DNA of 48,442 bases, taken from the NCBI GenBank assembly GCA_947625675.1, contig CANQPH010000019.1, forward strand, positions 1 to 48,442, read 5' to 3'. Positions 1 through 9,027 of this stretch are shown piece after piece. The notes under the pieces are model-generated. The model saw nothing but the letters and a program-made list of their open reading frames with translations, was not told the DNA's origin and searched no databases. Within the stretch, counting starts at the first letter, position 1, and the number at the start of each line of letters is the position of its first letter. A program made the translations under genes and the position numbers. The stretch is from an uncultured Acetatifactor sp. (lineage in GTDB: Bacteria; Bacillota; Clostridia; Lachnospirales; Lachnospiraceae).

Positions 1-273
1 TCCCAGAGTGGGAAGAATGCTGTCCGGCTTTTCTTTTTCAATGATCTGTTCCAGGACCCTGACGGTCAGCGGCTCGATATACACCTTGTCCGCGATGTCC
101 TTGTCCGTCATGATGGTGGCGGGATTGGAGTTCACCAGGATGACCTCCACCCCTTCCTCCTTCAGGGAACGGCAGGCCTGGGTGCCCGCATAATCGAACT
201 CCGCCGCCTGTCCGATGACGATGGGGCCTGAGCCAATAACCATCACTCGCTTCACATTCGGATTCTTAGGCAT
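1..273 (-). CDS. carB: Carbamoyl-phosphate synthase large subunit, N-terminal fragment
   Basis: The large subunit makes carbamoyl phosphate from bicarbonate, ATP and the ammonia delivered by CarA, for pyrimidine and arginine synthesis. Only the first 91 codons are present; the gene runs off the left edge of the window. The visible part begins [17 protein letters not shown] and continues with an [13 protein letters not shown] stretch, the conserved start of the CarB pre-ATP-grasp fold. The ATG lies inside the 3' end of carA (8-nt overlap), which indicates translational coupling in one carA-carB operon. No unusual residues are seen. Confidence 0.95.
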   Translation of the reverse strand, partial: MPKNPNVKRVMVIGSGPIVIGQAAEFDYAGTQACRSLKEEGVEVILVNSNPATIMTDKDIADKVYIEPLTVRVLEQIIEKEKPDSILPTLG

Positions 274-1486
274 TTGCGCTCCCTCCCTTCTGAGAATTTG
301 CGGCGCCCTGACGCATCATTTCGATGAACCGGTCGAACAAGTACCCGGAATCCTGGGGACCGGGACAGGCCTCCGGATGGAACTGCACCGTGAAAATATT
401 TTTGCCCGTATACCGCAGGCCCTCGTTGGTGCCATCGTTCACGTTGACGAAGGCGGGCACCGCCACCTCCGGGTCCATATGCTCCGCATCCACCACGTAG
501 CCATGGTTCTGGGAGGAAATGTAGACCCTGCCGGTAGCCAGATCCTTCACCGGGTGATTGCCGCCCCGGTGCCCGTATTTCATTTTATAAGTATCCGCCC
601 CGTTGGCCAGGGCCATGAGCTGATGCCCCAGACAGATGGCGAAGATTGGGATTTCCGTCTGATAGAGCTTCTTGATTTCTTCTATAATAGAAGCGCACTC
701 CTTCGGATCCCCGGGGCCGTTGCTCAGCATGATGCCGTCCGGCGCATCCTCTATGATTTCTTCCGCTTTCGTCAGGGCGGGATACACCGTCACCTGGCAC
801 CCTCTGGCGGCCAGGGAAGCCGCAATGTTCCTCTTGGCCCCGAAATCCATGAGAGCCACCCGCAGGCCCGCACCGTTCAACTCCTTCACCAGGGAAGGCC
901 GCTTCTCCCGCACCCCTGTGGCGTATGCCTCCTTGTCGAAGCGGGCCAGGCCCGACAGGGGGCCGTTCTCCTCCAGGCTCTTCGCCCCCGGCACCACGTA
1001 TTTGGCGGCACAGGTCACTTTTTCCACCACCTTGCCGGTGGTATAGGCCTTCAGCTTCGGCAGGACCTCTTCCAGGACAAAATTCTCCCGGGTGGTGATC
1101 ATGCCGTTCATGGTCCCTTTTTCACGTAAAATCTTGGTCAGGGCCCTGGTATCGATACCGGCAATGCCGGGAACATTATTCTCTTCTAAAAATTGCTGGA
1201 TTGTTTTGTCACAACGGAAATTGCTGGGAATTCTAGAAAGTTCTCTTACGATGAAGCCGTCCGGCCAGGGTTTGGAAGATTCCATGTCTTCTTGACAGAT
1301 GCCATAATTGCCAATCAATGGATAAGTCATGCAGACGGCTTGTCCAGCGTAGGACGGATCCGTCAACACTTCCAGGTACCCCGCCATTGAGGTATTGAAC
1401 ACGATTTCACTAATCACGTCCCGGTCAGCGCCGATGTGAGTCCCCTCAAACACTGTACCGTCTTCCAATATCAAATATGCTTTCAT
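266..1486 (-). CDS. carA: Carbamoyl-phosphate synthase small (glutaminase) subunit
   Basis: CarA hydrolyses glutamine and passes ammonia to CarB. The 406-residue product has the usual size for the family: an N-terminal CPSase small-chain domain (about 1-150) and a C-terminal class I glutamine amidotransferase domain. The nucleophile is Cys285 in FAICLGHQL, and the His/Glu pair is in the later FHPEA motif. I chose the ATG at 1486 ([10 protein letters not shown]) because AGAGAGG sits 6-7 nt upstream; an in-frame start 17 codons earlier lacks a good ribosome site. Its stop overlaps the carB start. A strong promoter lies about 60 bp upstream. I see no clear PyrR-type attenuator in the short leader. 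Confidence 0.96.
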   Translation of the reverse strand: MKAYLILEDGTVFEGTHIGADRDVISEIVFNTSMAGYLEVLTDPSYAGQAVCMTYPLIGNYGICQEDMESSKPWPDGFIVRELSRIPSNFRCDKTIQQFLEENNVPGIAGIDTRALTKILREKGTMNGMITTRENFVLEEVLPKLKAYTTGKVVEKVTCAAKYVVPGAKSLEENGPLSGLARFDKEAYATGVREKRPSLVKELNGAGLRVALMDFGAKRNIAASLAARGCQVTVYPALTKAEEIIEDAPDGIMLSNGPGDPKECASIIEEIKKLYQTEIPIFAICLGHQLMALANGADTYKMKYGHRGGNHPVKDLATGRVYISSQNHGYVVDAEHMDPEVAVPAFVNVNDGTNEGLRYTGKNIFTVQFHPEACPGPQDSGYLFDRFIEMMRQGAANSQKGGSANA

Positions 1487-1545
1487 GTTGACCTCTCTTT
1501 GTACGATAATTAAGGCGACACAAACTTCTCTTTGCAAATCGGTTT

Positions 1546-1574
1546 ATTATAGCACACTTATTCGGAGAGGGCAA
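1546..1574 (-). promoter_or_regulatory. Sigma-A promoter of carAB
   Basis: On the minus strand TTGCCC (1574-1569) is separated by 17 bp from a perfect TATAAT (1551-1546), with TGC in front of the -10 (extended -10). It leaves a leader of roughly 55 nt before carA. Confidence 0.8.
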
Positions 1575-1761
1575 GGGTGAGGGAAAATTTTTTCAACACT
1601 TTTTCCCGCTTATCAAAAGGAACAAAAAATCCACTCGGAAGAATTCAAATCCACCTGGAAGGAGGAACCTTTGAGACAAAATCCTTTAAAAATAGAATTC
1701 CTCTGCAAAATCAAATTGAAAATTTGCCGAAATTGGCATACACAACTACTCAGACAAGTAA

Positions 1762-1800
1762 CCGACAGTCCCAAGGACATATTTCCAAGGGACTTGTCGG
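1762..1800. other. Imperfect stem-loop
   Basis: CCGACA-GTCCC-AA-GGA pairs with TCC-AA-GGGAC-T-TGTCGG, with an AA/AA internal loop and one bulged T. It lies just past the stop of the transposase remnant and may be its old terminator or an element end. No clear T-tract follows on either strand. I see no gene in the rest of 1575-1804. Confidence 0.45.
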
Positions 1801-1804
1801 CTCT

Positions 1805-2046
1805 TTAGACCCGGATTTCCCCGGATATCGACAGCAGATCGATGATGGAATCGGCCCTGCCCGCAGTCCTTCCGGCCTCCCGTTCATCCTGCAGCATTTC
1901 CTACAACAACATATACCTCGCCTCCATCTCCCGGCTCGCCTTCACCTGGCACACGGCCGCCTGCAGCTTTCGGAATCAATCATCACGGCCCCGAACATGA
2001 AGTTATCTTTCATGGTTAGTGATTCAAGCTTCTTTTGCTCGTTCAT
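1805..2046 (-). pseudogene. Decayed Rpn/PD-(D/E)XK nuclease-family transposase
   Basis: The first 34 codons (MNEQKKLESLTMKDNFMFG, then AVMIDSESCRR) match what I know as the N-terminus of the Rpn-type PD-(D/E)XK 'transposase' proteins common in Lachnospiraceae. The frame then shifts. A second frame continues VKASREMEARYMLL, a TAG where the family has Glu, then EMLQDEREAGR and a GRADSI-type tail: the known C-terminal region. The nuclease core of roughly 200 residues is missing, so an internal deletion joined the two ends, followed by a nonsense mutation. The RBS (GGAGG) and a consensus promoter remain upstream. The family assignment is from memory of these motifs. Confidence 0.75.
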
Positions 2047-2085
2047 ATATCCTCCACTTCTGATGCAGAGGAATTCTATGGTTTT

Positions 2086-2114
2086 ATTATAGAGTATGGA
2101 AATGAGAATTGCAA
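2086..2114 (-). promoter_or_regulatory. Promoter of the transposase remnant
   Basis: TTGCAA (2114-2109), 17-bp spacer, TATAAT (2091-2086) on the minus strand, about 40 bp before the ATG of the pseudogene. The expression signal has outlived the gene. Confidence 0.7.
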
Positions 2115-2147
2115 GGGGAGAATATTGATCAGTTTCAGCATCGATAA

Positions 2148-2174
2148 ATGGGTTACAACACATGGGATTAAAAC
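2148..2174 (-). repeat. Two-copy tandem repeat spanning the aph stop codon
   Basis: On the plus strand ATGGGTTACAAC (2148-2159) is followed by ATGGGATTAAAAC (2162-2174); the period is about 14-15 bp. The second copy contains the stop codon of the aminoglycoside phosphotransferase gene (2168-2170). It is one of several such stop-spanning repeats in this window. Confidence 0.55.
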
Positions 2175-2985
2175 AATTCATCCAATAAAATATAATATTT
2201 GATTTTTTCCCAATCCGGTTGGATTCCCAGCTCTTCAAAAAGCAAATCAGGATCAAAAGCGGGATAGGATTTCCCGCCATAAGCGCCACTGCAATTATTC
2301 TGCAGGCTTCGATAGCAGAGTGCGATATCCTGGTAGCGATCCGCCAGCCCCGCCTTCCCCAGATCCAGGAAGCCGCTGATCTTTCCGTCCTCTATCATAA
2401 TGTTGGGCAGGCAATAATCCCCGTGGGAAAAACAAACTCTTCCTCGGGACGGTGGGCTTCCAGCCATTCCAAAAGCATCCTGGGGGTGTGAAACCCGTAG
2501 ATCTCCTTGGTCTCCGGCTGTATGTTCTCCCAATCCACCTGGTCATGCTCCACGTAATACCGGGCCCGTCTCAGCTTCCAATTCAGATCATAAGCAAAAG
2601 GACAGGAAGCCGCATCCACGCTCCAGAGCATCCGCAGGCCCCCGGCCAGAATCTTCGCCAACAGCTCCGGTTGGGACAGATACCGGTCATGGCAGGACAT
2701 GACCCCGGGCAGTCTGGACATCAGCAGATAATTTTTTCCTTTCTGACTGGCCCTGGCGATGACTTCCGACACCGGTAATCTGCCCTGGAGCCATTCCATG
2801 ATCATTGGCTCATGGTCGGATTCCTCACAGACTTCTTCTATCTTCAAGACTTGATCTCGGAACAAAAGAAGATCGGAAGAGGACATCCCCACTTCATCCA
2901 AAACATAGTCCGAAGAATTCATATGCCTTATGATATTTTCCGGCAGCTCCTTTTTCAAATCCAACTTCTTTTCCATGTCCATCAT
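2168..2985 (-). pseudogene. APH(3')-type aminoglycoside phosphotransferase, frameshifted
   Basis: This family phosphorylates the 3'-hydroxyl of aminoglycosides with ATP and confers resistance. Two overlapping frames together give a full-length protein of about 272 residues. The first (2985 to about 2430) carries the N-lobe up to RPEEEFVF; the second carries the Brenner motif HGDYCLPN, the metal-binding GFLDLGKAGLADRYQD and a C-terminus LGIQPDWEKIKYYILLDELF that closely matches my memory of APH(3')-III. The break lies in a T run at about 2430-2434: one extra T would restore the reading frame (FVF-SHGD). All catalytic motifs are intact, so a recent mutation or a base-call error is possible. GGAGG lies 8 nt before the ATG at 2985; the gene directly follows the ProX-type gene, probably in the same transcript. 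Confidence 0.85.
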
Positions 2986-2988
2986 CCG

Positions 2989-3534
2989 TCAATCCTCCGT
3001 CTCTAAATGTACCACCGTCATGTCATGGTGCATGGCGGCCAGCACCGGGCCGAACACGTCCGACGTCCGCATCCGCAGGCTGGAAGTATTGACGCAAGGA
3101 TGACAGCCCAAAAGTTCCGAAGCCAGAACTTCCTCGTCCACTAGAAGTCTCACCGCATTGTCCTTGTCATTCATCAGCCCCATAATGCTGACCGCCCCGG
3201 GAGTGATGTCCAAATATTTTTCCATGTCCTCGGCATCCGCAAAGGAAAGCCTGGCGCTGCCGATCTGATGGGAAAGGTATTTGGTTTTGAACTTTTTATT
3301 CCCAGGGATCATCAATAAATAAAACTGGGTCTTCTGTCGGTTACAGAGGAAAAGATTTTTGCAAATCAGAGCCCCCAGGGACCGGTCGATTTCCTCGCAG
3401 ATCTCCATGTTAAAAGCCGGTTCGTGATCGATGCGCCAATATTCCACCCCGATTTCGTCCAGCAGATCATAAGTCCTGAGTTCTTTTTCCAGCCGTCCTT
3501 CACTCGTAACAGGCCTTCCCTTTTGCAGTTCCAT
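2989..3534 (-). CDS. ProX/YbaK-type aminoacyl-tRNA editing protein
   Basis: This is a YbaK/prolyl-tRNA-synthetase-associated domain protein, most like the free-standing ProX/PrdX group that hydrolyses mischarged Ala-tRNA(Pro). It has 181 residues, about the usual length. Supporting motifs: YWRIDHEPAF near the start, LGALICKNLFLCNR with the conserved Lys, and FGL-like GLMNDKDNAVRLLVDEE followed by CHPCVNTSSLRM. I start at 3534 because AAAGGAG sits 9 nt upstream; an upstream in-frame GTG at 3600 has no such site. Its stop lies just upstream of the aph start. It stands divergently to alaX. The specificity (Ala versus Cys) is inferred from motif similarity only. Confidence 0.85.
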   Translation of the reverse strand: MELQKGRPVTSEGRLEKELRTYDLLDEIGVEYWRIDHEPAFNMEICEEIDRSLGALICKNLFLCNRQKTQFYLLMIPGNKKFKTKYLSHQIGSARLSFADAEDMEKYLDITPGAVSIMGLMNDKDNAVRLLVDEEVLASELLGCHPCVNTSSLRMRTSDVFGPVLAAMHHDMTVVHLETED

Positions 3535-3666
3535 GGCATTCTTCTCCTTTTCAGTTCCCGAAGTTCCCTGTGGGGATCTGGCTTCTAATTCCGTATCCAC
3601 CTGGGGAGCCGTTCTTCTCCAAACTCACCCTTCCGGAAATTCTTTTTCCGTGAACTTCTCCCCTGC

Positions 3667-3695
3667 ATTATACTTCCGTCAGAAAAAGAGCGCAA
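3667..3695 (-). promoter_or_regulatory. Promoter of the ProX-type gene
   Basis: TTGCGC (3695-3690), 17-bp spacer, TATAAT (3672-3667) on the minus strand. It drives the editing gene and probably the broken aph gene. Confidence 0.7.
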
Positions 3696-3705
3696 TAGTT
3701 CCCTG

Positions 3706-3734
3706 TAGCTTTTTCCCCGTTCCCGTGCTATAAT
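3706..3734 (+). promoter_or_regulatory. Promoter of alaX
   Basis: A perfect TATAAT at 3729-3734 with TGC in front (extended -10). The -35 region at about 3706-3711 (TAGCTT) is weak. It lies back to back with the minus-strand promoter at 3667-3695; the two -10 boxes are about 60 bp apart. Confidence 0.6.
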
Positions 3735-3802
3735 GTTTTGTAGCAATCAGAAAAAACGGATTCCAACGGAATCTTTTTATCGAAACAAGAGAGGAACGTA
3801 TC

Positions 3803-4960
3803 ATGAAAAAGCTTTATGACCAGGACGCTCATTTATTGGATTTTGAAGCCGGTGTGGAGGAATGTCGCCCTCTGCCGGACGGCAATCATGCCCTGCTGCT
3901 GGACCAGACCGCCTTTTTCCCGGAAGAAGGGGGACAGGGGCCAGACGGCGGCACCCTGGACAGGCAAAAGGTTCTGGACGTACAGATCAAGAACAATCTC
4001 GTCTGGCACACGGTGACGCAGCCCGTGGAACCGGGAACCCGGGTGCAGGGACACGTGGACTGGACCAGACGCTTCGACTACATGCAGCAGCACACGGGAG
4101 AACATATCATTTCCGGGCTGGTGCATGCCAAATATGGATTTGACAACGTGGGCTTTCATCTGGGAGAGGAAGAAGTGACCCTGGATTTCAACGGAGTGCT
4201 GGATCTGGAACAGATGCGGGAAATCGAAGAAGAAGCCAATCGGGCAGTGTGGCGCAATCTCCCCGTGATTTGTTCCTTCCCGGAGCCGGAAGTTCTGGCC
4301 AACCTCTCCTATCGGAGCAAGCTGGCCCTGACGGAAAACGTGCGCATCGTGGAGATCCCGGGGGTGGACGTCTGCGCCTGCTGCGCTCCCCACGTGGATG
4401 CCACGGGACAAATCGGCCTGATCAAGGTCACGGGACTCATGAACCATCGGGGCGGCGTCCGGGTCAACATTCTCTGCGGGGAACGGGCTTTAAAGGATTA
4501 TACCCTGCGCCAAAACAGTGTGTCCGCCATCTCCGTCCTTCTGTCCGCAAGGCAGGAGGCGGTGGCGGAAGCCGTGGAAAAGTTGAAGGCGGATAATTTA
4601 CAAGCCAGGCTGCGGGCCAGCGGACTGCAGGCCAAGCTGCTGGAGTTCCAGGTAGCAGCCCTGCCTTCTCCGGAAACAGCGGCCGACGCCGTGCTTTTCA
4701 CCGGGGAATTGGACAACCTGATCCTGCGGAACACCGTCAATGATCTGGCCGCCAGATATCCAGGCTTCGCCGCAGTCTTCTCCGGAAGCGACGAACAGGG
4801 ATACCGCTTCATCATCGGCAGCGCTTCCAGGGACTGCAGGGAACTGGCCAAGGGTCTGCGGGAGCGTCTGGGCGCAAAAGGCGGCGGTACCACCCCCATG
4901 GTACAGGGCAGCATCGCCGCACAGGAAGCGCAAATCCGGGAAGCGCTGTCCCAAATCTGA
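3803..4960 (+). CDS. Alanyl-tRNA editing protein AlaX, long form
   Basis: It removes serine (or glycine) from mischarged tRNA(Ala) in trans. The 385-residue product has an AlaRS second-additional-domain-like editing core with the zinc/catalytic motifs HTGEH (His97, His101) and CACCAPH (Cys193, His197), then a C-terminal DHHA1-type domain with a glycine-rich GAKGGGTTPMVQGS end. This is the AlaX-L architecture. RBS AGAGAGGA lies upstream of ATG. The stop is only 15 nt from the convergent purL stop, with no clear terminator between them. It is divergent from another tRNA-editing factor, so the two may be co-regulated. Confidence 0.9.
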   Translation: MKKLYDQDAHLLDFEAGVEECRPLPDGNHALLLDQTAFFPEEGGQGPDGGTLDRQKVLDVQIKNNLVWHTVTQPVEPGTRVQGHVDWTRRFDYMQQHTGEHIISGLVHAKYGFDNVGFHLGEEEVTLDFNGVLDLEQMREIEEEANRAVWRNLPVICSFPEPEVLANLSYRSKLALTENVRIVEIPGVDVCACCAPHVDATGQIGLIKVTGLMNHRGGVRVNILCGERALKDYTLRQNSVSAISVLLSARQEAVAEAVEKLKADNLQARLRASGLQAKLLEFQVAALPSPETAADAVLFTGELDNLILRNTVNDLAARYPGFAAVFSGSDEQGYRFIIGSASRDCRELAKGLRERLGAKGGGTTPMVQGSIAAQEAQIREALSQI

Positions 4961-4975
4961 ACAAAAACCGGCCTC

Positions 4976-7900
4976 CTACTGGAAATACTTCACGCCGGAT
5001 TCAAAGATCTTCATATCCTGCTCGCCGTAAATATTGATGGCCACGGAATCCCCTCTTCTCTCAGAATGGGCCATCTTGCCGAAGGCCCTGCCGTCAGGCG
5101 AGGTGATGCCTTCGATGGCGCAGTAAGAACCGTTGATGTTGTAATACTCGTCCATGGAGACGTTGCCTTCCGCATCCGCATACTGGGTAGCCACCTGGCC
5201 GTTGGCGAAGAGCTTTTCCATCCACTCCCTGGACGCCACGAAACGGCCTTCCCCGTGGGAAGCGGGATTGCAGTAGGTTGCCCCCAGCACCGCCCCCTGC
5301 AGCCAGGGGGATTTGTTGGAAACCACCTTGGTATAGGCCATCTTGGAGATGTGGCGGTTGATGGTGTTGAAGGTCAGGGTGGGGGAATCCTCCGTCTGTC
5401 CCAAAATCTCCCCGTAAGGCACCAGACCCAGTTTGATCAGAGCCTGGAAACCGTTGCAGATGCCCAGGGCCAGACCGTCTCTCTCCTGCAACAGCTTCAT
5501 CACCGCTTCCTTCAATTTCTCATTCTGGAAGGCGGTGGCAAAAAACTTAGCGCTGCCGTCAGGCTCGTCTCCTGCGGAGAAACCGCCGGGGAACATGATG
5601 ATCTGGGCCTGACTGATGGACTTTTCAAATTCCTCCACGCTTCTCCGAATATCCTCCGGGCTCAGGTTGCGGAAGACCCTGGTCTCCACCTCCGCTCCCG
5701 CGCGCTCAAAAGCCTTGGCGGAATCATACTCGCAGTTGGTGCCGGGGAAGACGGGGATAAATACCCGGGGCTTCGCCACCTTGTGTTTACACACATAGAC
5801 GTGATCCGCCCGATACAGACCGCTTTCCACGGCTTCCTTTCCTTCCGCCGCCCTGGTGGGGAAGACCTTCTCCAGGGTGCCGCTCCAGGCCTCCATGGCC
5901 TCCTTCAGAGGGATCTCCACGCCGCCATAGACGAAAGCCGGTTTCTCCGTCACTTTTCCCAACAGAACATAATCCAGCTCCAGCTCATCCAACTTAGGCC
6001 ACTGATCTGCGGCAACCTCCGCCACGATACCTCCCAGCTCGTTGGCAAAGAGGTCGTCCGTGGTCACCTCGTCGTCCACGGCCACGCCCAGACCGTTGCC
6101 GAAGGCCATCTTGGAAAGGGCGGCGGCGGTTCCCCTGGCATCGCAGGCGTAGGCGGACAGAATGGTTCCGTCCTGAATCAGCCCGTGAATTTTGCCGTAA
6201 AGCTCCATCACGCTTTCATACATGGGAACATCGAAATCGTCTTTTTCTATTTCAAACAATACCAGCGCATTGCCGGGCCGCTTGAGTTCAGGCGTGATGA
6301 TATCCCCGCTCCCCGCAATATCCACCGCGAAGGACACCAGAGTGGGCGGCACGTCGATGTCGTTGAAGGTGCCGGACATGCTGTCCTTGCCGCCAATGGA
6401 GGGCAGGCCGAAACCGATCTGGGCGTCATAGGCCCCCAGAAGGGCCGCAAAAGGCTGGCTCCAGCGCTCCGGGTCCGAGGTCATCCTGCGGAAATATTCC
6501 TGGAAGGTGAACCGGATCTTGCTGTAATCCCCGCCAGAGGCCACGATCTTGGCCATGGATTCCACCACCGCATAGATGGCCCCGTGATAAGGGCTCCAGG
6601 AGGACAGATAAGGATCGAAACCATAGCTCATCATGGTCACGGTCTCCGTCTTGCCGGACAGCACCGGCAGCTTGGCCACCATGGTCTGGGTCTCCGTCAG
6701 CTGATATTTCCCTCCATAGGGCATGAACACGCTGCCTGCGCCGATGGAAGCATCGAACATTTCCACCAGACCCTTCTGAGAGCAGACGTTCAAATCCCGC
6801 AGCAAATTCAGCCAGGCGGACTTCACGTCTCCCCCTTCCAGGGCCTCTCCCACGGACTCCACCGCCCATTTGTCAAAATAATTCTCTTCCTCGGAAGGGA
6901 TGTCCACCTTCACCTTCGTCTCCTGGTGAGCGCCGTTGGTATCCAGGAAGGAACGCTTCAAGCTCACGATGGTGCGGCTCCGCCAGTTCAGCACCAGCCT
7001 GGGCTCCTCCGTCACCACCGCCACGGGCACCGCCTCCAGATTTTCTTCGGCGGAATAGGCCAGGAACCGCTCCACGTCCCCGGGATCCACCACCACGGCC
7101 ATCCTCTCCTGGGATTCGGAAATGGCCAGCTCCGTGCCGTCCAGGCCCGCGTATTTCTTGGGCACCTTGTCCAGATCCACGGTCAGGCCGTCCGCTAGTT
7201 CGCCGATGGCCACGGACACGCCTCCCGCTCCGAAATCATTGCACTTCTTGATCAGCCTGCTGACCTCCGCCCGGCGGAACAGACGCTGAATCTTGCGCTC
7301 CGTGGGGGCGTTGCCCTTCTGCACCTCTGCGCCGCAGGTCTCGATGGAGCTCTCCGTATGTACCTTGGAGGAACCGGTGGCCCCGCCGCAGCCGTCCCTG
7401 CCGGTCCGTCCTCCCAGCAAAATGATCACGTCCCCGGGATCCGAGGTTTCCCTGATCACGTTTTTCCGGGGGGCCGCTCCCATGACGGCGCCGATCTCCA
7501 TTCTTTTCGCCACATAATTGGGATGATAGATCTCCTTCACCAGGCCGGTGGCCAGGCCGATCTGGTTGCCATAGGAGGAATAACCGCTGGCGGCGCCCCG
7601 CACCAGTTTCTTCTGGGACAGCTTGCCTTTCAGGGTCTCCGACACGGGCACCGTGGGGTCCGCCGCCCCCGTGACCCGCATGGCCTGATATACATAACCT
7701 CTCCCGGACAAAGGATCCCTGATAGCTCCGCCCAGACAGGTGGCGGCACCGCCGAAAGGCTCGATCTCCGTGGGATGGTTGTGGGTCTCGTTTTTAAAAA
7801 ATACCAGCCATTCCTCCGTCTCCCTGTGGTCCCCGTAGTCCATTTCCACCGGCACCACCACGGAGCAGGCGTTGATCTCGTCGGATTCCTCCATGTCGGC

Positions 7901-8776
7901 AAGCTTTCCCTCTTTTTTCAGCTTCCGCATGGCCATCAGGGCCAGATCCATGAGACAGACGAACTTGTCCTCCCTCCCGGCGAAAATTTCCTCCCTGGTA
8001 TCCAGATAGCTCTGGTAGGTGGTCTCGATGGGAGAACGGTAATACCCTTCCCCGAATTCCACCTCCGTCAGCTCCGTGGAAAAGGTGGTATGACGGCAAT
8101 GATCGGACCAATAGGTGTCCAGCACCCGGATCTCGGTCATGGAAGGATCCCGCATTTCCTCCTTGCGGAAATAATTTTGAATATGCTGAAAGTCCCGAAA
8201 AGTCATGGCCAGGCCCAGGGAATCATAGAGCGCTTTCAGACGCCCCTCGTCCATGGCCTGGAAACCGGTGAGCACCTTCACGTCCTCCGGTTCCTCGTAC
8301 CGGGTGATCAGAGTATCCGGCTTCACCATGTCCGTTTCCCGGGAATCCACGGGGTTGATGCAGTAGGCTTTGATCCGGGCGAATTCTTCCTCCGTGACCC
8401 GACCTATGACCAGGTAGGTCACCGCAGTCTTGATCACGGGCTCCTCGTCCTCATCCAAAAACTTCACGCACTGCACGGCGGAATCCGCCCGCTGATCGAA
8501 CTGGCCGGGAAGAAATTCCACGGAAAAAGCCCTTCCGTTCTCCGGAATCTCGATCTCTTCCTCATACAGATCATCCACCGGCGGCTCCGAGAACACGGTC
8601 CGACAAGCCTTCCGGAAAATCTCCTCCGAGAGATTCTCCACGTCATAGCGGATGAACACTCTCACCGCCTCCACCGTTTCCACGCCGAGGTAATTCTTCA
8701 ACTCCTCCTGCAGCTCATGAGCCTTCACCGCATAAGGCGCTTTTTTCTCCACATAAATCCGTTTTACGTTTCCCAC
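4976..8776 (-). CDS. purL: Phosphoribosylformylglycinamidine synthase, single-chain form
   Basis: It converts FGAR, ATP and glutamine to FGAM, step 4 of purine synthesis. The 1266-residue chain carries synthetase and glutaminase in one protein, unlike the PurS/PurL/PurQ split form of Bacillus. The N-terminal PurS-like part covers about 1-170. Two AIRS-type synthetase halves follow, with SDHCRHTTF, NETHNHPTEI and GRTGRDGCGGATGSS as landmarks. The C-terminal class I amidotransferase domain starts at PRVFIPVFPGTNCEYD; Cys1107 in LGICNGFQ is the nucleophile, and the later NPASHGEGRF belongs to the same domain. The start is GTG at 8776 with GGAGG 7 nt upstream. The gene stands alone, away from purEMND, with its own promoter. 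Confidence 0.95.
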   Translation of the reverse strand: MGNVKRIYVEKKAPYAVKAHELQEELKNYLGVETVEAVRVFIRYDVENLSEEIFRKACRTVFSEPPVDDLYEEEIEIPENGRAFSVEFLPGQFDQRADSAVQCVKFLDEDEEPVIKTAVTYLVIGRVTEEEFARIKAYCINPVDSRETDMVKPDTLITRYEEPEDVKVLTGFQAMDEGRLKALYDSLGLAMTFRDFQHIQNYFRKEEMRDPSMTEIRVLDTYWSDHCRHTTFSTELTEVEFGEGYYRSPIETTYQSYLDTREEIFAGREDKFVCLMDLALMAMRKLKKEGKLADMEESDEINACSVVVPVEMDYGDHRETEEWLVFFKNETHNHPTEIEPFGGAATCLGGAIRDPLSGRGYVYQAMRVTGAADPTVPVSETLKGKLSQKKLVRGAASGYSSYGNQIGLATGLVKEIYHPNYVAKRMEIGAVMGAAPRKNVIRETSDPGDVIILLGGRTGRDGCGGATGSSKVHTESSIETCGAEVQKGNAPTERKIQRLFRRAEVSRLIKKCNDFGAGGVSVAIGELADGLTVDLDKVPKKYAGLDGTELAISESQERMAVVVDPGDVERFLAYSAEENLEAVPVAVVTEEPRLVLNWRSRTIVSLKRSFLDTNGAHQETKVKVDIPSEEENYFDKWAVESVGEALEGGDVKSAWLNLLRDLNVCSQKGLVEMFDASIGAGSVFMPYGGKYQLTETQTMVAKLPVLSGKTETVTMMSYGFDPYLSSWSPYHGAIYAVVESMAKIVASGGDYSKIRFTFQEYFRRMTSDPERWSQPFAALLGAYDAQIGFGLPSIGGKDSMSGTFNDIDVPPTLVSFAVDIAGSGDIITPELKRPGNALVLFEIEKDDFDVPMYESVMELYGKIHGLIQDGTILSAYACDARGTAAALSKMAFGNGLGVAVDDEVTTDDLFANELGGIVAEVAADQWPKLDELELDYVLLGKVTEKPAFVYGGVEIPLKEAMEAWSGTLEKVFPTRAAEGKEAVESGLYRADHVYVCKHKVAKPRVFIPVFPGTNCEYDSAKAFERAGAEVETRVFRNLSPEDIRRSVEEFEKSISQAQIIMFPGGFSAGDEPDGSAKFFATAFQNEKLKEAVMKLLQERDGLALGICNGFQALIKLGLVPYGEILGQTEDSPTLTFNTINRHISKMAYTKVVSNKSPWLQGAVLGATYCNPASHGEGRFVASREWMEKLFANGQVATQYADAEGNVSMDEYYNINGSYCAIEGITSPDGRAFGKMAHSERRGDSVAINIYGEQDMKIFESGVKYFQ

Positions 8777-8814
8777 GCTTTTTCCTCCAAAATTGAGTTG
8801 CTATTGATGAAACC

Positions 8815-8842
8815 ATTCTACCATATTTTTATAAAATGTACA
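8815..8842 (-). promoter_or_regulatory. Promoter of purL
   Basis: TGTACA (8842-8837), 16-bp spacer, TAGAAT (8820-8815) on the minus strand, about 40 bp before the GTG start. I see no guanine-riboswitch core sequence between here and 9027. Confidence 0.55.
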
Positions 8843-8968
8843 GCAAAAAAATAGGAAAAGCTTTGGTCTTTTCGATTCTGTCAGGATTCGTCCGCGTCAT
8901 CAAAATATTGTTATATTTCGTCAAAATAATTTGTAGACTTATCGCAAACAATCCAGTATACTGTAAAC

Positions 8969-8999
8969 GTTCGATTGAGACATCGAACTGCTATATAGC
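8969..8999. other. Two adjacent inverted repeats upstream of purL
   Basis: GTTCGAT (8969-8975) and ATCGAAC (8982-8988) form a perfect 7-bp dyad with a 6-nt centre, immediately followed by the palindrome GCTATATAGC (8990-8999). The pair lies about 130 bp upstream of the purL promoter and could be a regulator site or an RNA hairpin. The rest of 8843-9027 shows no gene. Confidence 0.4.
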
Positions 9000-9027
9000 A
9001 AAATTCCGGAAGAATTCCCCTTTTACA

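Noticed and set aside
1487..1545. PyrR attenuator in the carAB leader
   Set aside because: The leader is too short for terminator and antiterminator, and the PyrR-binding loop consensus is not seen.
5066..7198. 710-codon plus-strand ORF opposite purL
   Set aside because: It is the antisense shadow of a clear purL; high GC keeps it open, and its product is His/Gly/Leu-rich without any family motif.
8777..9027. Guanine riboswitch before purL
   Set aside because: I looked for the conserved purine-aptamer core and P1/P2/P3 pattern and could not find it; only simple inverted repeats are visible.
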